A stretch of 64,000 bases of DNA, from positions 318,987 to 382,986 of the forward strand of contig NZ_DAMBQF010000001.1 of the NCBI RefSeq assembly GCF_032062245.1, in the 5' to 3' direction. A program made the translations under genes and the position numbers. Below the pieces are notes generated by a model, which searched no databases, was not told where the DNA came from, and saw only the letters and a list, made by a program, of their open reading frames with translations. Shown piece after piece: positions 18,533 through 25,105 of the stretch. Every line of letters begins with the position of its first letter. The stretch's first letter is position 1. The stretch is from Soonwooa sp032062245. GTDB taxonomy: Bacteria > Bacteroidota > Bacteroidia > Flavobacteriales > Weeksellaceae.

Positions 18533-20200
18533 AGTTTGTGTTAAATTTTCAAAATAAGCTTTTAACTTATCTTCATTATGATGTCCTTTTGTCATCACTT
18601 CAAGGATTTTTGGCTTTTGACCAGGTTTAAAGAAAGACTCAATCACTCGATCTAGACTCAATTCGTCTTCCGCTTTTATGTAATCGAAACCGAAATGTTT
18701 TACTAAAAGTTCGGCACTTTTGTGATGTTGTGTGGCAATTAACTCATCGACCGCGTTGGTATCACTCGGTCCCGGAATAATTCTGAAAATGTTGCCTTCA
18801 CCATTATTAAAAATCACAATTCGCGCAAACGGCGGAATGTATTGGTTCCAAAGTCCGTTGATGTCGTAGAAAAAGCTAATATCTCCAGTTATCAAAAGTG
18901 TTGGCTCATCAGTCATCATCGCAAATCCCATCGCAGTTGAGGTGCAACCATCGATGCCGCTTGTCCCGCGATTACAATAACAATCATATTTATTAAAATC
19001 AAAAAGTTGAGCATAACGAATAGCCGAACTGTTTGAAAAATGGACTTTATAATTGGCAGGAATAAAGTCCGAAAGCATGTTAAACAAGTAAAAATCTGAA
19101 TAGCCAATTTTTGGAAGTGTAGCATCGTGACGCGCATCGGCTTTATCTCTCAAAACATCCCACAAATTGTAATATGGCGATGGTTCTAGATTGATATTAT
19201 TCAACAATTTAGAGAAAAACACTTCTGGCTTTGCTTCAATATTTCGGTCTAAAACAAAGTAAGTGTCTGGTTGCCAGTTCTCATCAACATGCCAATGATG
19301 TTTTGGTTTTGCTTCACGTAAAAATTTCTTAACCTTCTTAGAAACAACATTTTGACCAACTGTAATCAACAAATCTGGCGCATAAGTTTTGAAATCTTCT
19401 TCATTAAAATTAAAAATATAACGATCAATATGTGAGAAGAATTTTTCGTTGTTTAAGTTCGAAGTTACTTCCGTTAAAACTACAACGCTATGATTTTTAA
19501 CCAATTGCGACAATTGCATTTGCAACTCAGGATTTGGATCTTGACTTCCAACCAAAATCAAAATTCGTTTTGAAGTATTCCATTCTGCGGTCAAACTTGG
19601 TAAAAAATCGAATTTCTTTTTTTGAATCGTTGACTCAACACTTGGTAAAACAGGAAGTTCGTTGACTAGATTATAAAGAGGCTCACTTAACGGAATATTA
19701 ATATGTACAGGTCCGCTTTTTTCAAAACATAATTCGACTGCTTTTTTCACAATATCAAGATTATAATCATAAGAACCTTCTTCTTTATCTTCTTTTAACT
19801 GAAAATCGCCGTAGGAATGTTGTTGATAAAGATGATTCTGGCGAATCGTTTGTCCATCAAAAATATCAACATAATTAGCAGGTCGATCTGCTGTTAAAAT
19901 CAACAACGGGATATTTTGATAAAATGCTTCAACAATCGCAGGGTAATAATTAGTCGCTGCCGATCCACTGGTGCACGTTAATGCAACAGGTTTTTTAAGA
20001 GCTTTAGCCATCCCCATTCCTACAAAACCTGCAGAGCGCTCATCCACAATACTATAACATTGCATCTCGTCCATTTCGGAAAAATGAATTGCCAAAGGCG
20101 CGTTTCGAGAACCTGGTGATACAACAATCTTATCGATGCCATATTGTTGTAGAACATGTGCTAAAATCTGTACGCTTCGTATTGAGGAATATTGTTTCAT
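18527..20200 (-). CDS. menD: 2-Succinyl-5-enolpyruvyl-6-hydroxy-3-cyclohexene-1-carboxylate synthase
   Basis: 557 residues from ATG 20200 (MKQYSS). It is a thiamine-diphosphate enzyme of menaquinone synthesis that joins 2-oxoglutarate to isochorismate. Motifs include VVSPGSRNAPL near the N-terminus, CTSGSAATNYYPAIVEA, NRGTSGIDGCTSTAMG and GDISFFYDINGLW. An extra in-frame ATG at 20224 adds 8 residues without support. It is convergent with pabC, so one small region uses chorismate for both folate and menaquinone. Confidence 0.94.
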   Translation of the reverse strand: MKQYSSIRSVQILAHVLQQYGIDKIVVSPGSRNAPLAIHFSEMDEMQCYSIVDERSAGFVGMGMAKALKKPVALTCTSGSAATNYYPAIVEAFYQNIPLLILTADRPANYVDIFDGQTIRQNHLYQQHSYGDFQLKEDKEEGSYDYNLDIVKKAVELCFEKSGPVHINIPLSEPLYNLVNELPVLPSVESTIQKKKFDFLPSLTAEWNTSKRILILVGSQDPNPELQMQLSQLVKNHSVVVLTEVTSNLNNEKFFSHIDRYIFNFNEEDFKTYAPDLLITVGQNVVSKKVKKFLREAKPKHHWHVDENWQPDTYFVLDRNIEAKPEVFFSKLLNNINLEPSPYYNLWDVLRDKADARHDATLPKIGYSDFYLFNMLSDFIPANYKVHFSNSSAIRYAQLFDFNKYDCYCNRGTSGIDGCTSTAMGFAMMTDEPTLLITGDISFFYDINGLWNQYIPPFARIVIFNNGEGNIFRIIPGPSDTNAVDELIATQHHKSAELLVKHFGFDYIKAEDELSLDRVIESFFKPGQKPKILEVMTKGHHNEDKLKAYFENLTQTL

Positions 20201-20481
20201 TAGATATAATCTTAAGTTTGGCAAAATTAGTCAAAAAACATGGCATTTTTAGTTGCCATATATTTCAAAAATCGATAACAACAAGTTAAAAAGCTTATAA
20301 ATATTGCAAAGATTTAATCCAATTAACATTAGAACAATTTAAAATAAACTATTATTTAAGAATCTAAAACACTTAATTATGACTATTTTAACACGATATT
20401 TTGTTATTTTTTATTAAAAAATTATGCGCTCCATAAATTCTTGGTCTTATTTTTGATTAGGACTTAAATAGAAGAAATAAT

Positions 20482-20916
20482 ATGAAGAAATTGATGTTAG
20501 CAGCTTTAGGTTGCTTTATGATGACAACAGCTTCGGCTCAGGCTTGGAATGGAAAAGGCGATCAAAAGGTACAAGCAGGTCTTAATTTTTATGGAAGTGA
20601 AGGTCTAGGTCTTAAAGGTAGTTACGATTATGGTATCGCAGATGCCATTTCGGTAGGAGCGGGATTAGGTCTCTATTTTGGAAAAAACGATTCTAAATCT
20701 GACTTTTCAATACATGGACGCTTTAATTATCACTTGCATGATTTACTTAATTTAGATAACAATTTGGATATTTATCCAGGTGTAACTCTAGGCGTTTTGG
20801 GCGATACTTTTGATTTTGGGGCACATGTTGGTGTTAGATACTTCTTCACAGAGAACTTTGGAGGTTTTGTAGAATTAGGAAACCGTGGCGGCTTAGGAGT
20901 CGTGGTTAATTTATAG
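20482..20916 (+). CDS. Small outer-membrane beta-barrel protein (DUF6646-like)
   Basis: 144 residues with a signal peptide ending TTASAQ. The mature part alternates hydrophobic and polar residues in short strands (VQAGLNFYG, LGLKGSYDYG, ISVGAGLGLYFG, FGAHVGVRYFF) and ends in an aromatic-poor but hydrophobic strand. This fits a small eight-strand-like barrel. A TATTTTTG box at 20448-20455 is a plausible -7 element. The next gene, 46 bases on, codes for another small barrel. Function unknown. Confidence 0.65.
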   Translation: MKKLMLAALGCFMMTTASAQAWNGKGDQKVQAGLNFYGSEGLGLKGSYDYGIADAISVGAGLGLYFGKNDSKSDFSIHGRFNYHLHDLLNLDNNLDIYPGVTLGVLGDTFDFGAHVGVRYFFTENFGGFVELGNRGGLGVVVNL

Positions 20917-20962
20917 AAAATCAGAATAAGAAATATTACACAAACTATTAAAATTTACAATA

Positions 20963-21439
20963 ATGAAAAACTTAGTTAAATCAATCGCTTTATTAGGTGC
21001 ATTAGCACTAGGGAGTCAATTTGCAAATGCGCAGTCATATAGAGACGCATTAGGTCTTGCAGTAGATTTAGGAGATGGTCCAACATTATTTGGTCCTCAA
21101 TATAAGCACTCTTTCGATGGAAGAAATGCAGGTAACGTACAAGTATTGTTTGGAGATAACACTACTGTATTAGGTGCAGATTATACCTACAATCAAAAAT
21201 TCAACGGTGCTGGTGGTCTTGGATGGTACATCGGTGTTGGTCCACAACTTACATTTTGGAAAGCTGGAGGAGATAGCGATACTTCGTTTGCTATTAGACC
21301 ACAATTAGGTTTAGAATACAAAATCGCATCTGCTCCATTAGCAATGAGCTTTGACTGGAAGCCTTGGTGGAATCTTTCTAATGATTCTAACTTCGAAGCA
21401 GGACGCTTTACTTTAGGATTCAAATATGTTTTGAAATAA
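20963..21439 (+). CDS. Small outer-membrane beta-barrel protein
   Basis: 158 residues with a signal peptide ending SQFANAQ. The strand pattern includes TVLGADYTYNQKF, GLGWYIGVGPQLTFW, FAIRPQLGLEYKI, LAMSFDWKPWWNL and the terminal FTLGFKYVLK, typical of a short outer-membrane barrel. It probably shares a transcript with the similar-sized gene upstream and ends at a strong terminator. No substrate or ligand can be inferred. Confidence 0.68.
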   Translation: MKNLVKSIALLGALALGSQFANAQSYRDALGLAVDLGDGPTLFGPQYKHSFDGRNAGNVQVLFGDNTTVLGADYTYNQKFNGAGGLGWYIGVGPQLTFWKAGGDSDTSFAIRPQLGLEYKIASAPLAMSFDWKPWWNLSNDSNFEAGRFTLGFKYVLK

Positions 21440-21460
21440 GAAATTATTTATAAAAATAGT

Positions 21461-21496
21461 TAAAAAAGACCTTATCTACGGATAGGGTCTTTTTCT
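21461..21496 (+). terminator. Hairpin terminator
   Basis: AAAGACCTTATC and GATAGGGTCTTT form a 12-base stem (one G-T pair) with a 4-base loop and a long T run. Confidence 0.9.
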
Positions 21497-21522
21497 TGTA
21501 AACAAATGTAACTCCAATTGCT

Positions 21523-21530
21523 TACCTTTG
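21523..21530 (+). promoter_or_regulatory. Bacteroidota -7 box upstream of rseP
   Basis: TACCTTTG matches TAnnTTTG and lies 26 bases before the rseP ATG. A good -33 TTTG at the ideal spacing is not seen. Confidence 0.5.
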
Positions 21531-21555
21531 CATAATTTAATTTTAAACAAAATAA

Positions 21556-22893
21556 ATGGCACCAGAACAGTTATTTCAATTTATACTGAGTATTTCTATC
21601 CTTGTTATTCTACATGAGCTTGGTCACTTTATCCCAGCAAAACTTTTTAAAACTAAAGTTGAGAAGTTCTATCTATTCTTTGATCCCTGGTTTTCGATTG
21701 CTAAAAAGAAAATCGGCGAAACCGAATATGGTATTGGTTGGCTTCCATTCGGTGGTTATGTGAAAATCGCAGGTATGGTTGATGAAAGTATGGACACCGA
21801 TCAACTTAAAAAACCAGCAGAACCTTGGGAATTCCGTAGCAAGCCAGCTTGGCAACGTCTTATCATTATGTTAGGAGGTGTTACGGTTAACTTCTTTTTG
21901 GCGTGGCTAATTTATTCTTGTCTTTCTTATTTTAAAGGTGAAAAATATTACGACAATTCAAAGTTTGAAGCTGGAATCGCAGTCACTCCAGAAGGCGAAA
22001 AAATGGGTCTTAAAACTGGAGATAAAATTTTAAAAATAGATGGTAAGCCTGCAGAGCGCATGCAAACTTCTATTATGAATATGCTTTTTGCAAATAATGT
22101 AACTGTATTGCGTGATGGTAAGGAGGTGACTTTCCCTGTTAATGAAGATGGTGTTGCAGAAGTCTTGAAAGCAAATGAAGCAAAATTGTATTTCAGTAAC
22201 CGTTTTCCAGCAGTTGTAGATAGCATTGCACCTAATCTTCCTGCAGCGGCAATGGGACTGAAAAAGGGTGACAAAATTATTGAGATTAATAATCAACCAA
22301 CACAATATTACGATCAAGTGACTACAGCTTTATTACAAAATGCTGGAAAACCAATTACAGTAAAAGTTGATCGAAATAATCAAGTTGAAACTTTACAAAC
22401 GACACTTGGTAAAGATGGTAAATTAGGTTTCGGTATTAATGGGGCTTTAGCGCAAAAAGAACTTGATAAAACGCAAGTTGTTAAAAGCTACACTTTCCTA
22501 GAGTCTATCCCAAGAGGCTTTGAAAGAACTATCGATGTATTGGTAATGCAGGTTAAGCAGTTCAAAATTATCTTTAACAGTAAAACTGAAGGCTACAAAA
22601 AAGTATCTGGACCAATTGGTATCATCAAACAAATGCCAGAGACTATTAATTGGGAGTTTTTCTGGAGCTTTACCGCTATGTTCTCTGTTTGGTTGGCATT
22701 CCTTAACCTTATTCCGATTCCGGGCTTAGATGGTGGTCATGTTGTTTTCACATTGTGGGAATTGATTACAGGAAAGCCTGTTCCGCAAAAAGTTTTAGAA
22801 AATGCACAAATGATAGGTGTTATTTTCTTACTTGGACTAATGGTGTTAATCTTTGGAAACGACATCGTTAAGTGGATAACAGGGAGGTTCTAA
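21556..22893 (+). CDS. rseP: RIP zinc metalloprotease RseP (site-2 protease)
   Basis: 445 residues. The zinc motif HELGH is at 20-24 in the first membrane segment, two PDZ-like regions lie in the middle (GLKTGDKILKIDGKPAE; GLKKGDKIIEINNQPTQ), and the second zinc ligand motif is NLIPIPGLDGGH. Intramembrane proteases of this family cut anti-sigma factors and remnant signal peptides. It has its own promoter-like box and is followed by the tRNA-Asn array. Confidence 0.95.
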   Translation: MAPEQLFQFILSISILVILHELGHFIPAKLFKTKVEKFYLFFDPWFSIAKKKIGETEYGIGWLPFGGYVKIAGMVDESMDTDQLKKPAEPWEFRSKPAWQRLIIMLGGVTVNFFLAWLIYSCLSYFKGEKYYDNSKFEAGIAVTPEGEKMGLKTGDKILKIDGKPAERMQTSIMNMLFANNVTVLRDGKEVTFPVNEDGVAEVLKANEAKLYFSNRFPAVVDSIAPNLPAAAMGLKKGDKIIEINNQPTQYYDQVTTALLQNAGKPITVKVDRNNQVETLQTTLGKDGKLGFGINGALAQKELDKTQVVKSYTFLESIPRGFERTIDVLVMQVKQFKIIFNSKTEGYKKVSGPIGIIKQMPETINWEFFWSFTAMFSVWLAFLNLIPIPGLDGGHVVFTLWELITGKPVPQKVLENAQMIGVIFLLGLMVLIFGNDIVKWITGRF

Positions 22894-22923
22894 AAAATAT
22901 TTTCAAAAAAAGTTCAAAATAAA

Positions 22924-22955
22924 TTTGGTGCGAATATAAAATCGTTATATATTTG
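22924..22955 (+). promoter_or_regulatory. Promoter of the first tRNA-Asn
   Basis: TTTG at 22924-22927 and TATATTTG at 22948-22955 are separated by 20 bases, a near-ideal Bacteroidota -33/-7 pair. The sequence TATTTGCACCACTT that follows is repeated upstream of the second tRNA. Confidence 0.8.
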
Positions 22956-22977
22956 CACCACTTTAAACGAAGGACAT

Positions 22978-23051
22978 TCCTCCTTAGCTCAGTTGGTTAG
23001 AGCATCTGACTGTTAATCAGAGGGTCGCTGGTTCGAGCCCAGCAGGAGGAG
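22978..23051 (+). tRNA. tRNA-Asn (anticodon GTT), copy 1
   Basis: A 74-base cloverleaf: acceptor TCCTCCT pairs with AGGAGGA, D-arm GCTC/GAGC, anticodon stem TCTGA/TCAGA with loop CTGTTAA, T-arm GCTGG/CCAGC with TTCGAGC. The discriminator is G, and CCA is not encoded. A hairpin terminator follows directly. Confidence 0.97.
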
Positions 23052-23061
23052 CTTCTTTACT

Positions 23062-23093
23062 AAAACACTTACTTTAATAGTAAGTGTTTTTTT
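23062..23093 (+). terminator. Terminator of tRNA-Asn copy 1
   Basis: AACACTTACT and AGTAAGTGTT form a perfect 10-base stem with a 5-base loop and seven T. The GIY-YIG ATG lies only 12 bases beyond the T run. Confidence 0.9.
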
Positions 23094-23105
23094 GTATACT
23101 TAATT

Positions 23106-23414
23106 ATGTATTTTATTTACATTATTTATTCAGAAACTGGCAATCTTTACTATGTTGGATATACTTCAAACATAGAATTAAGATTGCAACAGCATAACGA
23201 ACAAAACTACTTTAATACTTTTACATCTAAACATCGACCTTGGAAGCTTGCAGCACTTTTCTCTTGCGGAGATCAAGAAAAAGATGCTATTTCGATGGAA
23301 CGATTTATTAAAAAACAGCATAGTAGAAAGATTATAGAAAAGCTCGTCGATCCAGATTTTAGTCCAGACGGAACACTTAGTCAGTTGGTTAGAGTCCCGA
23401 AACTTCGGGATTAA
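23106..23414 (+). CDS. GIY-YIG nuclease, C-terminus encoded by tRNA-derived sequence, copy 1
   Basis: 102 residues. This is a single-domain GIY-YIG (URI/YhbQ-type) nuclease with all key residues: Y5 (FIYIIY), Y16 (YYVGYT), R26, the HRPW block and E65. Residues 91-96 (LSQLVR) are encoded by a D-arm of tRNA-Asn, residues 97-102 (VPKLRD) by a 16-base palindrome, and the TAA stop by the anticodon-loop sequence TTAATC. There is no room for a promoter between the tRNA terminator and the ATG, so expression probably needs read-through from the tRNA. It differs from copy 2 at five residues and at about 13 silent sites by eye. Family members are often assigned to repair, but linkage to tRNA-Asn here suggests a mobile or site-specific role (inference). 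Confidence 0.85.
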   Translation: MYFIYIIYSETGNLYYVGYTSNIELRLQQHNEQNYFNTFTSKHRPWKLAALFSCGDQEKDAISMERFIKKQHSRKIIEKLVDPDFSPDGTLSQLVRVPKLRD

Positions 23415-23430
23415 TCAGAGGGTCGCTGGT
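23376..23430 (+). pseudogene. tRNA-Asn-derived pseudo-tRNA, cut by the assembly gap
   Basis: Begins CTTAGTCAGTTGGTTAGAG (D-arm with one C missing), then TCCCGAAACTTCGGGA replaces the 5' side of the anticodon arm, then TTAATCAGAGGGTCGCTGG of the intact gene. It cannot fold as a tRNA because the 5' acceptor strand is absent. It overlaps the last 13 codons of the GIY-YIG gene and runs into the N run. Confidence 0.85.
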
Positions 23431-23530
23431 NNNNNNNNNNNNNNNNNNNNNNNNNNNNNNNNNNNNNNNNNNNNNNNNNNNNNNNNNNNNNNNNNNNNNN
23501 NNNNNNNNNNNNNNNNNNNNNNNNNNNNNN
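23431..23530. other. Assembly gap of 100 N
   Basis: Exactly 100 N, the usual placeholder for a gap of unknown length. Both sides are the same pseudo-tRNA sequence, so the gap is probably a collapsed or unresolved repeat, and more copies of the unit may be missing. Confidence 0.98.
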
Positions 23531-23583
23531 CCGAAACTTCGGGATTAATCAGAGGGTCGCTGGTTCGAGCCCAGCAGGAGGAG
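23531..23583 (+). pseudogene. tRNA-Asn-derived pseudo-tRNA, right side of the gap
   Basis: Starts inside the palindrome (CCGAAACTTCGGGA) and continues with the intact 3' part of tRNA-Asn to AGGAGGAG. A terminator like that of the real tRNA follows at about 23592-23627. Confidence 0.85.
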
Positions 23584-23591
23584 CTTTTTTA

Positions 23592-23627
23592 CAAAACACT
23601 TACTTTAATTAGTAGGTGTTTTTTTTG
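23592..23627 (+). terminator. tRNA-type terminator after the second pseudo-tRNA
   Basis: AACACTTACT, a short loop and AGTAGGTGTT followed by eight T: the same hairpin that follows the intact tRNA-Asn genes. Confidence 0.85.
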
Positions 23628-23634
23628 TACATTA

Positions 23635-23721
23635 AAGTTAGTTGAAAAAATTTTCAATCCAGGTTTTAGTTCACTGGAGAGGCTTAGTCAGTTGGTTAGA
23701 GTCCCGAAACTTCGGGATTAA
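23635..23721 (+). pseudogene. Tail remnant of a third GIY-YIG gene
   Basis: The frame from 23635 reads KLVEKIFNPGFSSLERLSQL, then VRVPKLRD and a TAA stop. It aligns without gaps to the end of the intact proteins (KIIEKLVDPDFSPDGTLSQL...). The first ~73 codons are missing, and the remnant joins directly to the post-terminator spacer, as an internal deletion would leave. It differs from the intact copies at several residues, so it is an older or separate lineage of the same element. Confidence 0.8.
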
Positions 23722-23756
23722 TCAGAGGGTCGCTGGTTCGAGCCCAGCAGGAGGAG
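23683..23756 (+). pseudogene. tRNA-Asn-derived pseudo-tRNA with the palindrome insert
   Basis: Same structure as the others: CTTAGTCAGTTGG with the missing C, the 16-base palindrome, then the intact tRNA 3' part ending AGGAGGAG. It overlaps the GIY-YIG tail remnant. The sequence after it differs from the other copies, with an unrelated terminator. Confidence 0.88.
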
Positions 23757-23758
23757 CT

Positions 23759-23787
23759 AAAAGACTTACAGAAATGTGAGTCTTTTT
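23759..23787 (+). terminator. Hairpin terminator after the third pseudo-tRNA
   Basis: AAGACTTACA, a GAAA loop and TGTGAGTCTT (one G-T pair) followed by a T run. It is unlike the terminators of the other copies and may be the original terminator at this locus. Confidence 0.8.
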
Positions 23788-23902
23788 TGTTTTAAAATTC
23801 CTGATTGAATCAAAATCAAACAGACTTATCTAATTTTTTTTAATTCAGAATCAAACAGATAAGAATTTTTTGATTTTTTTTCTTTATTAAAGCATGATAG
23901 GC

Positions 23903-23933
23903 TTGATTTGAAACAAATTAATTTTTATATTTG
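23903..23933 (+). promoter_or_regulatory. Promoter of the second tRNA-Asn
   Basis: TTG at 23903-23905 and TATATTTG at 23926-23933 are 20 bases apart. The -7 region and TTTGCACCACTT match the first tRNA's promoter. Confidence 0.75.
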
Positions 23934-23955
23934 CACCACTTCAAACGAAGAACAT

Positions 23956-24029
23956 TCCTCCTTAGCTCAGTTGGTTAGAGCATCTGACTGTTAATCAGAG
24001 GGTCGCTGGTTCGAGCCCAGCAGGAGGAG
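23956..24029 (+). tRNA. tRNA-Asn (anticodon GTT), copy 2
   Basis: Identical to copy 1 over all 74 bases: acceptor TCCTCCT/AGGAGGA, anticodon loop CTGTTAA. CCA is not encoded. It has its own promoter and the same type of terminator. Confidence 0.97.
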
Positions 24030-24040
24030 CTTCTTTACTA

Positions 24041-24072
24041 AAACACTTACTTTAATTAGTAGGTGTTTTTTT
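24041..24072 (+). terminator. Terminator of tRNA-Asn copy 2
   Basis: AACACTTACT and AGTAGGTGTT pair across a short loop, followed by seven T. The next ATG is 12 bases beyond, exactly as in copy 1. Confidence 0.88.
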
Positions 24073-24084
24073 GTACATTTAATT

Positions 24085-24393
24085 ATGTATTTTATTTACA
24101 TTCTTTACTCGGAAACTGCAAATCTTTATTATGTTGGATATACTTCTAACATAGAATTAAGATTGCAACAACATAACGAGCAAAACAGCTTTAATACGTT
24201 TACATCCAAACATCGACCTTGGAAGCTTGCTGCACTTTTTTCTTGCGGAGATCAAGAAAAAGAAGCTATCTCCATTGAGCGATTTATTAAAAAACAGCAT
24301 AGTAGAAAGATTATAGAAAAGCTCGTCGATCCAGATTTTAGTCCAGACGGAACACTTAGTCAGTTGGTTAGAGTCCCGAAACTTCGGGATTAA
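24085..24393 (+). CDS. GIY-YIG nuclease, C-terminus encoded by tRNA-derived sequence, copy 2
   Basis: 102 residues, same catalytic set as copy 1 (Y5, Y16, R26, E65). Five substitutions separate the two (I7L, G12A, Y35S, D60E, M64I), with clearly more silent changes, which suggests purifying selection on both. All differences lie in the first two thirds. The last ~130 bases of the gene and the pseudo-tRNA are identical between copies, a sign of recent gene conversion or of a duplication boundary. The last 12 codons are again tRNA D-arm plus palindrome, and the stop falls in the anticodon-loop sequence. The 12-base spacing from the tRNA terminator to the ATG is conserved. Confidence 0.85.
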   Translation: MYFIYILYSETANLYYVGYTSNIELRLQQHNEQNSFNTFTSKHRPWKLAALFSCGDQEKEAISIERFIKKQHSRKIIEKLVDPDFSPDGTLSQLVRVPKLRD

Positions 24394-24428
24394 TCAGAGG
24401 GTCGCTGGTTCGAGCCCAGCAGGAGGAG
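24355..24428 (+). pseudogene. tRNA-Asn-derived pseudo-tRNA after GIY-YIG copy 2
   Basis: CTTAGTCAGTTGGTTAGAG, palindrome TCCCGAAACTTCGGGA, then the intact 3' portion to AGGAGGAG, as in the other copies. A tRNA-type terminator follows. Confidence 0.88.
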
Positions 24429-24438
24429 CTTCTTTACT

Positions 24439-24471
24439 AAAACACTTACTTTAATTAGTAGGTGTTTTTTT
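24439..24471 (+). terminator. tRNA-type terminator closing the array
   Basis: AACACTTACT and AGTAGGTGTT with a T run, the same hairpin as after the intact tRNA genes. Confidence 0.85.
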
Positions 24472-24533
24472 GTTTAAACAGAAAAAGAATCTCATTACTG
24501 AAATTCCCTTTTTAATTTTAAGTTTTTGAAAGC

Positions 24534-25040
24534 TTAGCAACCAGTTCCTCCCTTAAATTCTGCTGAGCCTGTTGCTTTTGCTTTTTTATTGGTAACTTTT
24601 ATTATTCCGTGGGCTTGCGCCGTGTCACTGTCAATACTTACTTCTCCTATAATGGCATCAATTATTACTTGGTAATTGTCGTCTTCTAATTTAATAGTGA
24701 ATTTATTTTCGTCATCATTTTCTCCGGAACTAGATTCTTTTGTATAAAATTCAATTTGTTTTCCATCAATGTTTAAAAAGTTAAGCCAACCTTTTTCATC
24801 AGGCGCACCAGTTTGCATAAAAATTAAATCTTTATATTCTTTTTCTTTCCGATAATATTCGGTAATACAACCTATTCCGATTTTGTCATCTGGCACCGTA
24901 ATCGTTCCAATTTTGATATTCTTAACACTAGGAATAGAATCAGATTGTTCAATTTTATTTTGAGACTTATTTTCCTCTTTTTGACAAGATAAACTTCCTA
25001 GACTAAAAACGGCTAAGAAAAAGATGCTTTCTAATTTCAT
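24534..25040 (-). CDS. Predicted lipoprotein of unknown function
   Basis: 168 residues from ATG 25040 (MKLESIF). A lipoprotein signal ends in LGSLSC. The mature protein is polar and rich in E, K and N. It includes GCITEYYRKEKEYKDLIFMQ and ends FKGGTGC. I recognise no family. It is transcribed in the same direction as prc, but a strong terminator separates them, so it probably has its own promoter. An in-frame ATG at 25058 is less likely because it would lengthen the region before the lipobox. Confidence 0.65.
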   Translation of the reverse strand: MKLESIFFLAVFSLGSLSCQKEENKSQNKIEQSDSIPSVKNIKIGTITVPDDKIGIGCITEYYRKEKEYKDLIFMQTGAPDEKGWLNFLNIDGKQIEFYTKESSSGENDDENKFTIKLEDDNYQVIIDAIIGEVSIDSDTAQAHGIIKVTNKKAKATGSAEFKGGTGC

Positions 25041-25075
25041 AAATTTTAGTTTAATCAAAATTAAATTCTATTATG

Positions 25076-25105
25076 AAAAAAGCGCTCAATGATGAGCGCT
25101 TTTTA
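25076..25105. terminator. Terminator of prc
   Basis: AAAAAGCGCTCA and TGAGCGCTTTTT form a perfect stem with a 4-base loop, directly after the prc stop on the - strand. Confidence 0.9.

Larger units (their letters stand above)
22978..24471 (+). repeat. Tandem tRNA-Asn / GIY-YIG array
   Basis: The unit is intact tRNA-Asn, terminator, GIY-YIG gene, pseudo-tRNA, terminator. Two full units are seen (22978 onward and 23956 onward), with a deleted unit between them and a gap. The tRNA 3' half plus terminator acts as a direct repeat around each nuclease gene, like the attL/attR layout of tRNA-integrating elements, but no integrase is present. Confidence 0.8.

Noticed and set aside
23376..24428. Pseudo-tRNAs as functional tRNAs with a new anticodon
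   Set aside because: The 5' acceptor strand does not pair with AGGAGGA, a base is missing from the D-arm, and the anticodon stem is replaced by a palindrome.
22978..24471. Repeated blocks as a CRISPR-like array
   Set aside because: The repeats are tRNA genes, tRNA fragments and terminators separated by genes; there are no regular short spacers.
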